Counted from the first letter of the stretch, positions 7,644-15,125 are shown. The stretch: DNA of 16,773 nucleotides from CAZNNH01 sp964574335 (GCA_964574335.1 CAZNNH010000137.1:1-16773); one strand, 5' to 3'. Notes: generated from the letters alone by a model not told the origin. A program made the numbers and translations.

Positions 7644-8036
7644 ATGAGCCACAAGACGATCCTTCTCGTCGACGATTCCAAGACCCTGCTGATGATCGGG
7701 GGGATGATCCTCAGCAAGGCGCCCTATCGTGTCGTCACCGCCGCGGACGGCATAGAGGCGATCGAGAAGGCCCACGCCGAGCAACCGGACCTGATCCTGC
7801 TCGACATGGCGATGCCCAAGCTCGACGGGCTCGAGGCCTGTCGCCGGCTCAAGTTGGACCAGGCGACGCGGCACATCCCGGTGATCATGGTCACCACCCG
7901 TGGCGAAGCCGACAACCGGGATCGGGCGTTTGAGTGTGGCTGTGATGACTACCTGACCAAGCCCATCGACGCCGCCACGTTGATGCGGGCAGTGAAGAGC
8001 CATCTGGCGGGTGACCGAGAGAGAGGGGAGAGATGA
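7644..8036 (+). CDS. CheY-like receiver-only response regulator
   Basis: A 130-residue single receiver domain with D10-D11 (LLVDDSK), phospho-acceptor D54 (LILLDMAMPKLDG), a Thr switch residue in VIMVTTRG and Lys in YLTKPID. It is fully equipped for phosphotransfer and has no output domain. It starts three bases after the cheB stop, preceded by GAGGTGA. In Wsp operons this place is taken by the diguanylate cyclase WspR; here it is a bare receiver, so any effect must come through protein-protein contact. It is more CheY/DivK-like than the receiver at 754. Whether it contacts a flagellar or pilus motor or another target cannot be told from the sequence. Its stop codon overlaps the next gene's ATG (ATGA). 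Confidence 0.92.
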   Translation: MSHKTILLVDDSKTLLMIGGMILSKAPYRVVTAADGIEAIEKAHAEQPDLILLDMAMPKLDGLEACRRLKLDQATRHIPVIMVTTRGEADNRDRAFECGCDDYLTKPIDAATLMRAVKSHLAGDRERGER

Positions 8037-9460
8037 GCAAACACCGAAACAGCAAGCTGTCCCTCGTTGGCGTCTTGGCCGCGATCATGGTGACGACGTT
8101 GCCGTGCGCCCCGGCCTTTTCCGCAGGCTTCCAGCTCATCGAGCAGAACGGCAGCGGGCTGGGGAACGCCTACGCCGGGCAGGCAGCCGGGGTCCGGGAT
8201 GCGAGCGCGGTGTTCTTCAACCCGGCCGCCCTGACCCGCATCCCTGGGCGGCAGGCGGTTCTAGCGGTCAACCCGATCGGCCTGTCGGCGACTTTCGAGG
8301 ACCGGGGGTCCACCGGCCCCTACGCGCCGGGGTTCGAGTTCCCGCTGGGCCTCACCTCGGGGGACGGAGGCGATGCAGGCGGATGGGTGCCGGTGCCGGG
8401 CGGGTACTTCTCCTGGCAGGTCGCCGACACGGTCTGGGTGGGTCTGGGAGCGAACGTGCCGTTCGGCTTGACCACGGACTGGGAGCAGGGTTTCGTCGGC
8501 CGTTTCCATGCCCTCAAGTCCGAGGTGAAGTCCGTCAATATCAACCCCACGGTGGCGTTCGCTGTCGGAAGCCGTGTCTCTCTGGGGTTCGGGGCGAGCT
8601 ATCAGAAGCTGCAGGCGACGCTATCGCAGCAGGTTCACTACGGAGGCATCTCCTTCGCCAGCGCCGCCTCGGCGGGGGGTCCGGCGGCGGCCGGGGCGAT
8701 CGCGGCCCAGCTCGGGCCGGTAGGCCTGGCGCGGGAGGGGCGGGTGACCGTCGAGGGCGACGACTGGGCTTGGGGTTTCAACGCCGGGGCACTCGTGGAG
8801 CTGAGCGATGCCGTCCGACTGGGGCTGGCCTATCGCTCCAAGGTGAAGCACGAGTTGGAGGGAGAGGCGACTTTCCTCGACGCCCCGTCCTTTGCGACGA
8901 CGGGCCCGGTCGGGCCGATCGGGGCCGCCCTCAACCAGGCCTTCGCCAGCGGGCCGGTGAGCACGACGATGGAGCTGCCGGACACGCTGTCGGTGGCCCT
9001 CGCCTACGAGGGCGGGGGATTCGACATCCTGGCAGACTGGACCTGGACGGGGTGGAGCTCGGTCCAGGACCTCACGGTGGTGCGAGACGGGGGCGGCGAG
9101 CTCAGCAGCGTGCCGCTGGCCTTCGAGGACGGCTGGCGTGCCGGCCTGGGCGGCAACGTGGCGCTCGGCGAGATGTGGAAGCTCCGGCTGGGAACCGCCT
9201 TCGACCGGACCCCCGTGCAGGCCTCGTTCCGGACCCCGCGGCTTCCGGACGAGGACCGTATCTGGCTGGCGGCGGGAATCGAGTGGAAGATCTCCGGGAA
9301 GAGCTCGATCGACCTCGGCTACGCCCACCTCTTCATCAAGGAGGCCTCGAGCGCGCTCCCCAACATGGGCTCGGAGACGGACCTGCCGAAGGGCGAACTG
9401 TTGGGCGCCTACTCGGGCAAGGTGGACATCCTCAGCCTCCAGTACAGCCTGAGCTTCTAG
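8033..9460 (+). CDS. OmpP1/FadL-family outer membrane transport protein
   Basis: A 475-residue outer-membrane beta-barrel of the FadL family, which lets long-chain fatty acids, hydrocarbons and other hydrophobic molecules cross the outer membrane by lateral diffusion. The signal peptide is residues 1-31 (charged MSKHRNSK, hydrophobic core, cleavage after PAFSA). The mature start GFQLIEQNGSGLGNAYAG and the following ASAVFFNPAAL motif are diagnostic for the FadL hatch region. The remainder alternates barrel strands and ends in a terminal Phe (LQYSLSF), the usual barrel-assembly signal. The ATG overlaps the preceding stop by four bases (ATGA), placing it firmly in the chemosensory operon. Substrate unknown; transport of a hydrophobic cue sensed by the array is an attractive guess. 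Confidence 0.93.
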   Translation: MSKHRNSKLSLVGVLAAIMVTTLPCAPAFSAGFQLIEQNGSGLGNAYAGQAAGVRDASAVFFNPAALTRIPGRQAVLAVNPIGLSATFEDRGSTGPYAPGFEFPLGLTSGDGGDAGGWVPVPGGYFSWQVADTVWVGLGANVPFGLTTDWEQGFVGRFHALKSEVKSVNINPTVAFAVGSRVSLGFGASYQKLQATLSQQVHYGGISFASAASAGGPAAAGAIAAQLGPVGLAREGRVTVEGDDWAWGFNAGALVELSDAVRLGLAYRSKVKHELEGEATFLDAPSFATTGPVGPIGAALNQAFASGPVSTTMELPDTLSVALAYEGGGFDILADWTWTGWSSVQDLTVVRDGGGELSSVPLAFEDGWRAGLGGNVALGEMWKLRLGTAFDRTPVQASFRTPRLPDEDRIWLAAGIEWKISGKSSIDLGYAHLFIKEASSALPNMGSETDLPKGELLGAYSGKVDILSLQYSLSF

Positions 9461-9489
9461 TCGTAACGCGTCTCGGCGAGAAGCCCCGG

Positions 9490-10284
9490 CTACTCCCGCC
9501 CCCCAGCCCCGGCGAGCAGCCGCCAGGCGACGGAGGTCACCGCCAGGCTGGCCAGGAAGACCGTGCCACCCGAGAACGCCGCGCGGGAGATGGCCTTCCG
9601 AAAGGCGAGCAGCAGGTCGGGCGCGTGTGCCAGGACCTGCCAGGCGGCTGCCGTGCCCACCGCGACCGCCGGCACCAGCAGGACGACGGCGGCCAGCAGT
9701 CGCCAGGCGACGGAGGGGGCGCCCGCCGGCGTGGCCTCGGCGGGGTCGGTCGCCGCGTACCAGCGTCGAGCCCAGTATCCGAGCAGGGCTAGGCCGACCA
9801 CGCTGCTCGCGTACTGCAGCAGCGACCAGACCGGCAGCGGGTGGCGCTCCAGGATGTGCAGCTCGGCGCGAAGGGGGGAGAGCGCGTGGACGGCCCAACC
9901 GGTGGAGTGCGTGAAGGAGTCCCACAGCAGGTGGCTGGCCGCGCCCAGCAGGAGGCTCGCGGCCACTCCGATCGCCATCGGCAGGGAGACGGCCGGCCGC
10001 TTCGCGGCAGGGCCGAGCCGGGCCCGGGTCGCGGCGGGCAGCAGGGCGACCACCAGCGGGCGCACCAGCGCGTGGAACGCCAGGTAGGCCACCAGGCCGG
10101 CCGGCAGGCAGTACCAGACGAGCCCGCCCAGGCTGTGGCTCTCCGCGCCGGTGACGCCGATGGGGACGAAGTACGCCAGGTCGGGGGTCATGCTGCCCAA
10201 GACCAGGGCGGACAGGGAGGCGTGCGGCCCGAGGCGACGACGGAGGGGAACCACCGCTGCGGGGTGGGCCAGCGTGAAGGGCAT
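9490..10284 (-). CDS. DUF4184-family integral membrane protein
   Basis: A 264-residue multi-helix membrane protein. The N-terminal MPFTLAHPAAVVPLRRR, followed by LSALVLGSMTPDLAYF, is the signature opening of DUF4184, a family of unknown function; the internal HLLWDSFTHSTGW segment, with its His/Asp residues, is also typical and might bind a metal. Several hydrophobic helices follow. The ATG at 10284 is chosen for this signature; an in-frame ATG 45 bases upstream would add 15 non-conserved residues. The GGAGGT before this ATG touches the start codon, an unusually tight spacing. It faces the FadL gene tail to tail across 29 bases and is divergent from the hydrolase at 10458. No function can be assigned. 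Confidence 0.85.
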   Translation of the reverse strand: MPFTLAHPAAVVPLRRRLGPHASLSALVLGSMTPDLAYFVPIGVTGAESHSLGGLVWYCLPAGLVAYLAFHALVRPLVVALLPAATRARLGPAAKRPAVSLPMAIGVAASLLLGAASHLLWDSFTHSTGWAVHALSPLRAELHILERHPLPVWSLLQYASSVVGLALLGYWARRWYAATDPAEATPAGAPSVAWRLLAAVVLLVPAVAVGTAAAWQVLAHAPDLLLAFRKAISRAAFSGGTVFLASLAVTSVAWRLLAGAGGRE

Positions 10285-10457
10285 ACCTCCATTGTGGGGG
10301 AGAAGTGCCGAGACCTGGGAATCGCCCACGGGCGGCGAGTCGCACCGGCTGGAGCGCGCGGAGCGGCGCCCATGGGAAGCGCACGGGTACCAGCGACGCT
10401 ACCGGCGCCGCGCTGCCCGGTTTGCCGATCGCCGGCCGGCTCGGCCATGATGAGCCC
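10285..10457. other. Divergent intergenic region
   Basis: The 173 bases between the two divergent starts should hold promoters for both genes. I see no convincing -35/-10 pair, operator repeat or terminator. The stretch is GC-rich and has open frames on both strands, but no domain-like translation. Confidence 0.4.
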
Positions 10458-11327
10458 ATGACCCCTCGAAGGCTGAGCTCCGTGCTGGGCAACTCGCAGC
10501 GCCTCGACGGTGGGGCTATGTTCGGAAACGCCCCGAGGGCGCTGTGGTCGCGCTGGGTCACCCCCGACGAGCAGAACCGGATCCCGCTGGCGTGCCGCTG
10601 CCTGCTGGTCCAGGAGCCGGATCGCACCGTGCTCTTCGAGTCGGGGATCGGGGCCTTCTTCCCGCCGAAGCTGCGTGAGCGCTACGGCGTGGTCGAGGAG
10701 CGCCACGTGCTGCTCGACTCGCTGGGCGCGCTCGGCATGGCGCCCGCCGACGTCGACGTGGTGGTGCTGTCGCACCTTCACTTCGACCATGCGGGAGGCC
10801 TGCTGACCGCATGGCAGCCCGACGGGGAGCCGAGCCTCGCCTTCCCGCGGGCCCGGTTCGTGGTGGGGCGCGAGGCCTGGAGCCGGGCCAGGGACCCCCA
10901 TCCCCGCGACCGCGCCTCGTTCGTTCCCGAGCTCAACCGGCTGCTCGAGGACTCGGGCCGGCTGGAGGCGGTGGAGGGGGAGCGCTCGGCCACGCTCGGC
11001 GACGGCTACCGGCTCCACTGGAGCCACGGTCACACCCCGGGGCTGCTGGTCACCGAGATCGAGATGCCGGCGGGCCCGGTGGCGTTCGTGGCGGACCTGA
11101 TCCCCGGCACCCCTTGGATGCATGTGCCGATCACGATGGGGTACGACCGCTACCCGGAGCTGCTGATCGACGAGAAGCGTCGCCTGCTCGAGGACCTGGC
11201 GGGGCGACAGGGCCGGCTGTTCTACACCCACGACCCGGGCGTCGCCCTCTCCGGGATCGGCCGCGACGACAGCGGGCGTTTCCAGCCGGAAAGGCCGCAG
11301 CCCGAGATCCGAGCCCTCGCCGATTGA
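10458..11327 (+). CDS. Metallo-beta-lactamase-fold hydrolase, YtnP/lactonase-like
   Basis: A 289-residue metallo-hydrolase. The dinuclear metal site is visible: HLHFDH (H106, H108, D110, H111), a later His in the HGHTPG loop (about H192), D213 in FVADLIP and H258 in YTHDP. The N-terminal LDGGAMFGNAPRALW and NRIPLACRCLLV segments resemble YtnP-type proteins, some of which open N-acyl-homoserine lactones. The substrate cannot be fixed from sequence, and other esters or lactones are possible. The ATG at 10458 is chosen because the conserved N-terminus begins just after it; the frame stays open upstream to 10305 but that part looks like non-coding shadow. The Shine-Dalgarno sequence is weak. It stands alone on its transcript or with its own promoter in the divergent region. 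Confidence 0.88.
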   Translation: MTPRRLSSVLGNSQRLDGGAMFGNAPRALWSRWVTPDEQNRIPLACRCLLVQEPDRTVLFESGIGAFFPPKLRERYGVVEERHVLLDSLGALGMAPADVDVVVLSHLHFDHAGGLLTAWQPDGEPSLAFPRARFVVGREAWSRARDPHPRDRASFVPELNRLLEDSGRLEAVEGERSATLGDGYRLHWSHGHTPGLLVTEIEMPAGPVAFVADLIPGTPWMHVPITMGYDRYPELLIDEKRRLLEDLAGRQGRLFYTHDPGVALSGIGRDDSGRFQPERPQPEIRALAD

Positions 11328-11328
11328 A

Positions 11329-11344
11329 CCCGCCCCGGGGCGGG
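11329..11344. terminator. GC-only palindrome after the hydrolase gene
   Basis: CCCGCCCCGGGGCGGG is a perfect 16-base palindrome starting two bases after the stop codon. It could fold as a 6-bp stem with a CCGG loop and act as a transcription pause or terminator. No T tract follows, so intrinsic termination is doubtful. Confidence 0.3.
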
Positions 11345-11364
11345 GCTTGGGCCCGGCGGTGGGC

Positions 11365-11394
11365 TCGACTTCGACGGCCGACCCGCCTTAAGAT
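11365..11394 (+). promoter_or_regulatory. Possible promoter for the amidase gene
   Basis: TCGACT (11365-11370) and TAAGAT (11389-11394) each match the sigma-70 -35 and -10 consensus at four of six bases, with an 18-base spacer. Transcription would begin near 11400, shortly before a GGGAGG site at 11418-11423. Such matches arise easily by chance. Confidence 0.25.
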
Positions 11395-11427
11395 GGCCCC
11401 AGGCTCGCGTTTCCGCCGGGAGGCTCC

Positions 11428-11505
11428 GTCATCAAACCCTGCGTCGTCTCCACCGCTCTCGTACTGGTCGGCCTGGCCTCCCTGGCGTCTCCCGCCGAAC
11501 CCATC
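11428..11505 (+). other. Signal-peptide-coding extension of the amidase without a canonical start codon
   Basis: The amidase frame is open from the TAA at 11389-11391. From 11428 it reads VIKPCVVSTALVLVGLAS and then LASPAEP: a Lys-containing start, a hydrophobic core and a cleavage-like SPA/E. That is a textbook export signal. A GGGAGG site (11418-11423) stands four bases before the GTC at 11428. No ATG, GTG or TTG occurs in frame before 11506. Translation could begin at GTC 11428 or ATC 11431, or a base of a GTG start may be miscalled here. Confidence 0.55.
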
Positions 11506-12939
11506 GTGGTCCTGGTGCACGGTCTGCGCCGCGAGGTCCTCCCGACCGCCCGTGAGGGACAGGAGCTGCTCCAGCTCGACCTGGTGCTCTCGGGCCTCGG
11601 CGTCGCCACCGCCACCGACGCTGCCGAGGGGACGCTGACGCTGCGTTGGCAGTCCCACGAGGTGCGCCTCTACGACCGGAAGAGCCTGGCGGCGGTCGAC
11701 GGCGACCTGCGTTTGCTCTCGGCCCCGGCCCGGCTCGAGAACCGCCGCTGGCTGGTCCCGGTGGAGAGCCTGCCGAAGCTGCTCGAGCCCCTCCTCCGGC
11801 AGCCCGTGTCCTGGCACCCCGCCCAGCGGGTGCTGGTGATCGGCGCGGCTCGTGTGCCCAGGATCTCGGTCCGCACGTCGATCACCGGCCGGGTGGCGCG
11901 GGTGACCTTCGAAGCCAGCCAGACCGTCGCCTTCCAGGCCCGGCAGGAGCCGTCCCGGGTGTTGGTCCTGGTGCCGGGGGACCTGATCGAGGTGGACCTG
12001 CCGGACCAGCGGCTGACGGGTGGGATCGTGGAAAGCGTGGAGTACCTCGGCGGCCAGGAGAACCGCTTCGCGATCAACCTCGGCCCGCGCTTCCAGGGAG
12101 TCCGGGCGTACCAGCACGACGACCCGCCTCGGCTGGTGATCGAGATGACCGCCGCCGGCACCTCGGCCGCGGACGCCGCCGCCAGGCCGACGCCGACGCC
12201 GCCGCCCGCCGCCGCCGCCGCCGAGGGGGGCGTCCGGACCGTGGTGATCGACCCCGGCCACGGGGGCGCGGAGGTTGGGGCCGCCGGCCCGGACGGCACG
12301 CTGGAGAAGGACGTGACGCTGGCGATCGCCAAGAAGCTGAGCGCCATCCTGACCAACGAGCTGGGACTGCAGGTGTTCCTGACGCGCTACGGCGATCAGG
12401 AGGTAGACCTCGACGAGCGGACGGCCATCGCCAACAACTACAAGGCCGACCTGTTCATCTCGATCCACGCCAACGCCTTCCGCAGCCGGGAGGCCGGCGG
12501 TACCGAGGTCTACTTCCTGTCGTACCAGGCCAGCGACGACGACAGCCGCCGGGTCGCCCTGGCGGAGGGAGCCAGCCTCCCGGCCGAGACCCCCGGCGGC
12601 TCCGACCTGGCTTTCATCCTGTGGGACATGGCCCAGGCCGAGTTCCTGGAGGAGTCCTCGGCGCTGGCCTCGCGCCTGGAGGAGGAGCTGGCGGCGATGA
12701 CCGGCTCGCAGGAGCGGGGCGTCAAGCAGGCGCCTTTCCGGGTGCTGGTCGGAGCGGCGATGCCGGCGGCCTTGATCGAGGTGGCGTTCATCACCAACCC
12801 GGAGGAGGAGAAGCTGCTCACCTCGAGCGCGTACCAGAGCCGGGTGGCCCGGGCGCTGGCCCGGGGCGTGGCCCGTTACCGCAGCGAGCGCAATCGGCGG
12901 GCCGGGACGGTCTCGGCGCCTGGCCGAGCCGGCTTCTGA
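11506..12939 (+). CDS. N-acetylmuramoyl-L-alanine amidase (AMIN + Amidase_3, AmiC-like)
   Basis: A zinc amidase that cleaves the bond between MurNAc and the stem peptide of peptidoglycan in the periplasm. Numbering from GTG 11506: an N-terminal domain resembling copper-amine-oxidase-like stalk domains (about 1-115, WHPAQRVLVIG); an AMIN domain (about 118-220, SITGRVARVTFEASQ) that targets such enzymes to the wall or division site; a Pro/Ala linker; and Amidase_3 with zinc ligands H252 (DPGHGG), E267 (LEKD) and H321 (SIHANA) and catalytic E425 (IEVAFITNPEE). The start is the first canonical codon, but it lies after a signal peptide encoded from 11428, giving 503 instead of 477 residues. The next gene (GerMN) is nine bases downstream. 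Confidence 0.93.
   Translation: MVLVHGLRREVLPTAREGQELLQLDLVLSGLGVATATDAAEGTLTLRWQSHEVRLYDRKSLAAVDGDLRLLSAPARLENRRWLVPVESLPKLLEPLLRQPVSWHPAQRVLVIGAARVPRISVRTSITGRVARVTFEASQTVAFQARQEPSRVLVLVPGDLIEVDLPDQRLTGGIVESVEYLGGQENRFAINLGPRFQGVRAYQHDDPPRLVIEMTAAGTSAADAAARPTPTPPPAAAAAEGGVRTVVIDPGHGGAEVGAAGPDGTLEKDVTLAIAKKLSAILTNELGLQVFLTRYGDQEVDLDERTAIANNYKADLFISIHANAFRSREAGGTEVYFLSYQASDDDSRRVALAEGASLPAETPGGSDLAFILWDMAQAEFLEESSALASRLEEELAAMTGSQERGVKQAPFRVLVGAAMPAALIEVAFITNPEEEKLLTSSAYQSRVARALARGVARYRSERNRRAGTVSAPGRAGF
12190..12222 (+). repeat. GCC/CCG simple repeat encoding the Pro/Ala linker
   Basis: A short trinucleotide-like stretch ending in five consecutive GCC codons (12208-12222). It encodes PTPTPPPAAAAA between the AMIN and catalytic domains of the amidase. 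Length may vary by slippage without frameshift if it changes by whole codons. Confidence 0.6.
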
Positions 12940-12948
12940 GGAGCGGAG

Positions 12949-13773
12949 GTGCCCCGATCTCGCTGGCTCGACCTGCTCACGATCTGCGGCTTGGCCGGCC
13001 TGCTGGCGCTGGTGGTTCTCACCTCACCGCACTGGGCACCGTGGCTCCGGGGCGCGGCTCCGGCGCAGAGCGCCGAGCCGGGCGCCGACCCCGGGCCGGC
13101 GTCGACGCCTCTTGCCGAGGCCTCGAAGGTGGAGCGCAAGATCAGCGTCACCTTGTTTTTTCCGAGCCCGGACCGCCCCGGTCTGGCCCTGGAGGAGCGC
13201 ACGGTGGCCTTCTCGGGTGACCTGGCGCGACAGGTGCAGGTGGTGGTCGAGGAGGTGCTCCGCGGGTCCACCACCGGCCTTCTGGCCCCGCTGCCGTCGG
13301 GTGCCCGGGTGCTCGACGTCTTCGTGGGGGTCGGTGGCGTGGCCTACGTGAGCCTCGACCCGCTGCCCCCGGCGAAGGACCCGCTGGCTCCGGTCGAGGT
13401 CGGCGAGGAGACGGCCGAGGCCTCACCTACCCAGACCCCGGGTGAGGACGAGTCTCCGGTGTCCCTGGCGGACCAGCTCGGGATCCAGGGCTCGAGCGAG
13501 GAGCTGCTGAGCGTCTTCTCGATCGTGGACTCCGTGGTCATCAACCTTCCCGCCGTGCGCCGGGTCCAGCTCCTGATCCGGGGCCAGCCGGTCAGCACGC
13601 TGGCCGGCCACATCGACATCTCGCGACCGCTGGCGGCGGACGCCACCCTCCTGGTTGGCCTGGGGCCGGATCTGTCCGGGCCCGCTCCCGAAGGGGCCCC
13701 GGAAGGGGGTCCCCTGACCGGCACCGAGCCCGTGGCGCCACCGGGCGCGGGGGCTCCGCCGGAGGCCCCGTGA
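12949..13773 (+). CDS. GerMN-domain protein, membrane-anchored or secreted
   Basis: A 274-residue envelope protein. A hydrophobic segment (about residues 8-26, LLTICGLAGLLALVVL) serves as signal anchor or signal peptide. The GerMN domain starts at KISVTLFFPSPD and includes VVVEEVLRG, VLDVFVGVGGVAYVSL and, after an acidic 35-residue insertion (about 140-170), SEELLSVFSIVDSVV through GHIDISRPL. The C-terminal 45 residues are rich in Pro and Gly and probably disordered. GerMN was named from Bacillus spore germination, but is also found beside or fused to wall amidases in non-sporulating bacteria. The GTG start is nine bases after the amidase stop and follows GAGGAG. Role in peptidoglycan remodelling is inferred from the pairing. 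Stop overlaps the next gene (GTGA). Confidence 0.85.
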   Translation: MPRSRWLDLLTICGLAGLLALVVLTSPHWAPWLRGAAPAQSAEPGADPGPASTPLAEASKVERKISVTLFFPSPDRPGLALEERTVAFSGDLARQVQVVVEEVLRGSTTGLLAPLPSGARVLDVFVGVGGVAYVSLDPLPPAKDPLAPVEVGEETAEASPTQTPGEDESPVSLADQLGIQGSSEELLSVFSIVDSVVINLPAVRRVQLLIRGQPVSTLAGHIDISRPLAADATLLVGLGPDLSGPAPEGAPEGGPLTGTEPVAPPGAGAPPEAP

Positions 13774-15125
13774 GATCGGGGCCCGTTTCCTTGCTGGTGG
13801 TGCTGCTGGCGGCGGCCGACGCCGGTGCGGTCGGTGTCCGTGACCTGGAGCGCGCCGAGGCGTTGGCGGCCGCAGCCGAAAGCCAGCTCGAGTCGAGCCC
13901 GAGCCGTGCCCTGAAGACGGCCCGCGAGGCGCTCGCGGTGACCGAGGACTTCGATCCCACCGCCTTCGTCGCCGTTGGCCGTCGCGGCGAGCTGGTCGAG
14001 GACGCCTATCTCGAGGCGCGGCGGGCGTACCGCCGGCGCCGGGCCGGCCTGTTTGGCCTGGTGGGACGGGCCCTCGCCGCGGAGGGTGCGCTCCCTGAGG
14101 CGGCCCGATACCAGCAACGGGCCCTCGACCTCGATCCTGACCCCGCCCGGCGTCGGGCGCTGGCCGGGACGCTGGTGGGGCTGGGGCGGGGGGCGGAGGC
14201 GCTCGCCGCGCTTCTGCGCCCGGACGGCTCTCCCGATCTCGATGCCGCCACCCTGGAGCTGGCGGGACGGGCGGTCGACGTGGCGCGCCTGCCCAGCCTT
14301 CAAGAGGAGCTGGACGCCTGGCGACTCTCACGGGCGGACCGGACGCCCGGCCTCCAGCACCGTCGGGGACCGCTCAGCCTGCCGCGCCAGGCTCGGCTCT
14401 CGTCGGGGGCATCGTTCCAGCTCGACGGCCCGGGCCTGACGGCCCTCTACGTCGCCGAGGCCTCCTGCCGGACCTGCTCGGCCGACCTCGAGGCGCTGAG
14501 CCGGGCCGCCGGCAAGGACCTGAGGGTGGTGATGGCCCCCCTCGACCCCGACCGCGACGGGGCGCTGCGCCAGTTGATGAAGCTGTACCGCTACGACTGG
14601 CCGATGCTGCTGCGGGCCGAGGTGGGCAGCGCGCTCGATGTCCCCGCCTCCTCGGTGCTGGTGGTGGGCCGCCGCGGTTGGAGCGGCGTGCTGGCCCGGG
14701 ACCCCCTGGACCAGAGCCTGACGGCCGCCATCGAGGTGTTGCAGCGCGAGGACGTCCAGGAGGCCCTCCCGCGAGCGAGCTGGGACGGACGCACCCTGGC
14801 GCCGCCCGCACCGGCGCCCCGCCCCGGCCTGCTGGACGACGGCCTCGCCCCCGGCGAGGACCTCCCCGCACCGGCCGAGTTCGACCAGGCCGTCGAGGCC
14901 TATCGCGCCGGTCGCTTCGGCCGCGCCCTCGAGCTGTTCGACCAGCTCGAGGCACGCGGCGACGGCTGGCTGCTGCCGCCCGAGCACCGGCTGAACCGCG
15001 CGCTTTGCCTCTCGGGGATGGGGCGTGGCGAGGAGGCGCGCCGGCTGCTGCTGCGGACCGGCGACAGCCGCTTCCAGGATGCCGTGGATCGTGCCCTCGA
15101 GCGGGTCGGCTCCAAGGGCCGCTGA
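13770..15125 (+). CDS. Exported TPR protein with an internal thioredoxin-like CxxC domain
   Basis: A 451-residue protein that I do not recognise as a named family. An N-terminal hydrophobic segment (SLLVVLLAAADAGAVG) looks like a signal peptide. Residues about 25-190 are Ala/Leu/Arg-rich helices with TPR character (LPEAARYQQRALDLDPDPARRRALAGTL is the clearest part, beginning near residue 108). A segment of about 210-325 looks thioredoxin-like, with the strand LTALYVAEASC, the redox motif C233-R-T-C236, and later VPASSVLVVGRRG. A second TPR-like region (about 370-440, AEFDQAVEAYRAGRFGRAL) ends the protein. The GTG start overlaps the GerMN stop by four bases, so it is co-translated with the amidase cluster. 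It may be a periplasmic scaffold with thiol chemistry; this is inference. Confidence 0.75.
   Translation: MRSGPVSLLVVLLAAADAGAVGVRDLERAEALAAAAESQLESSPSRALKTAREALAVTEDFDPTAFVAVGRRGELVEDAYLEARRAYRRRRAGLFGLVGRALAAEGALPEAARYQQRALDLDPDPARRRALAGTLVGLGRGAEALAALLRPDGSPDLDAATLELAGRAVDVARLPSLQEELDAWRLSRADRTPGLQHRRGPLSLPRQARLSSGASFQLDGPGLTALYVAEASCRTCSADLEALSRAAGKDLRVVMAPLDPDRDGALRQLMKLYRYDWPMLLRAEVGSALDVPASSVLVVGRRGWSGVLARDPLDQSLTAAIEVLQREDVQEALPRASWDGRTLAPPAPAPRPGLLDDGLAPGEDLPAPAEFDQAVEAYRAGRFGRALELFDQLEARGDGWLLPPEHRLNRALCLSGMGRGEEARRLLLRTGDSRFQDAVDRALERVGSKGR

Noticed and set aside
9453..9484. Inverted repeat GCTTCT/AGAAGC across the FadL/DUF4184 tail-to-tail junction as bidirectional terminator
   Set aside because: The arms are only 6 bp with a 20-base loop and no T tracts; too weak to call.
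8011..9792. 593-residue open frame on the plus strand overlapping FadL
   Set aside because: It is an out-of-frame reading of the FadL gene, which has signal peptide, family motifs and terminal Phe in the other frame.
8621..10627. 668-residue open frame on the minus strand spanning the FadL and DUF4184 genes
   Set aside because: It is in a different frame from the DUF4184 gene and antisense to FadL; its translation is Arg/Pro/Gly-rich with no domain.
11393..11638. ATG at 11393 as start of the amidase via a frameshift
   Set aside because: It is in another frame, its translation lacks signal-peptide character, and the amidase frame itself is continuous from 11392 to the stop.
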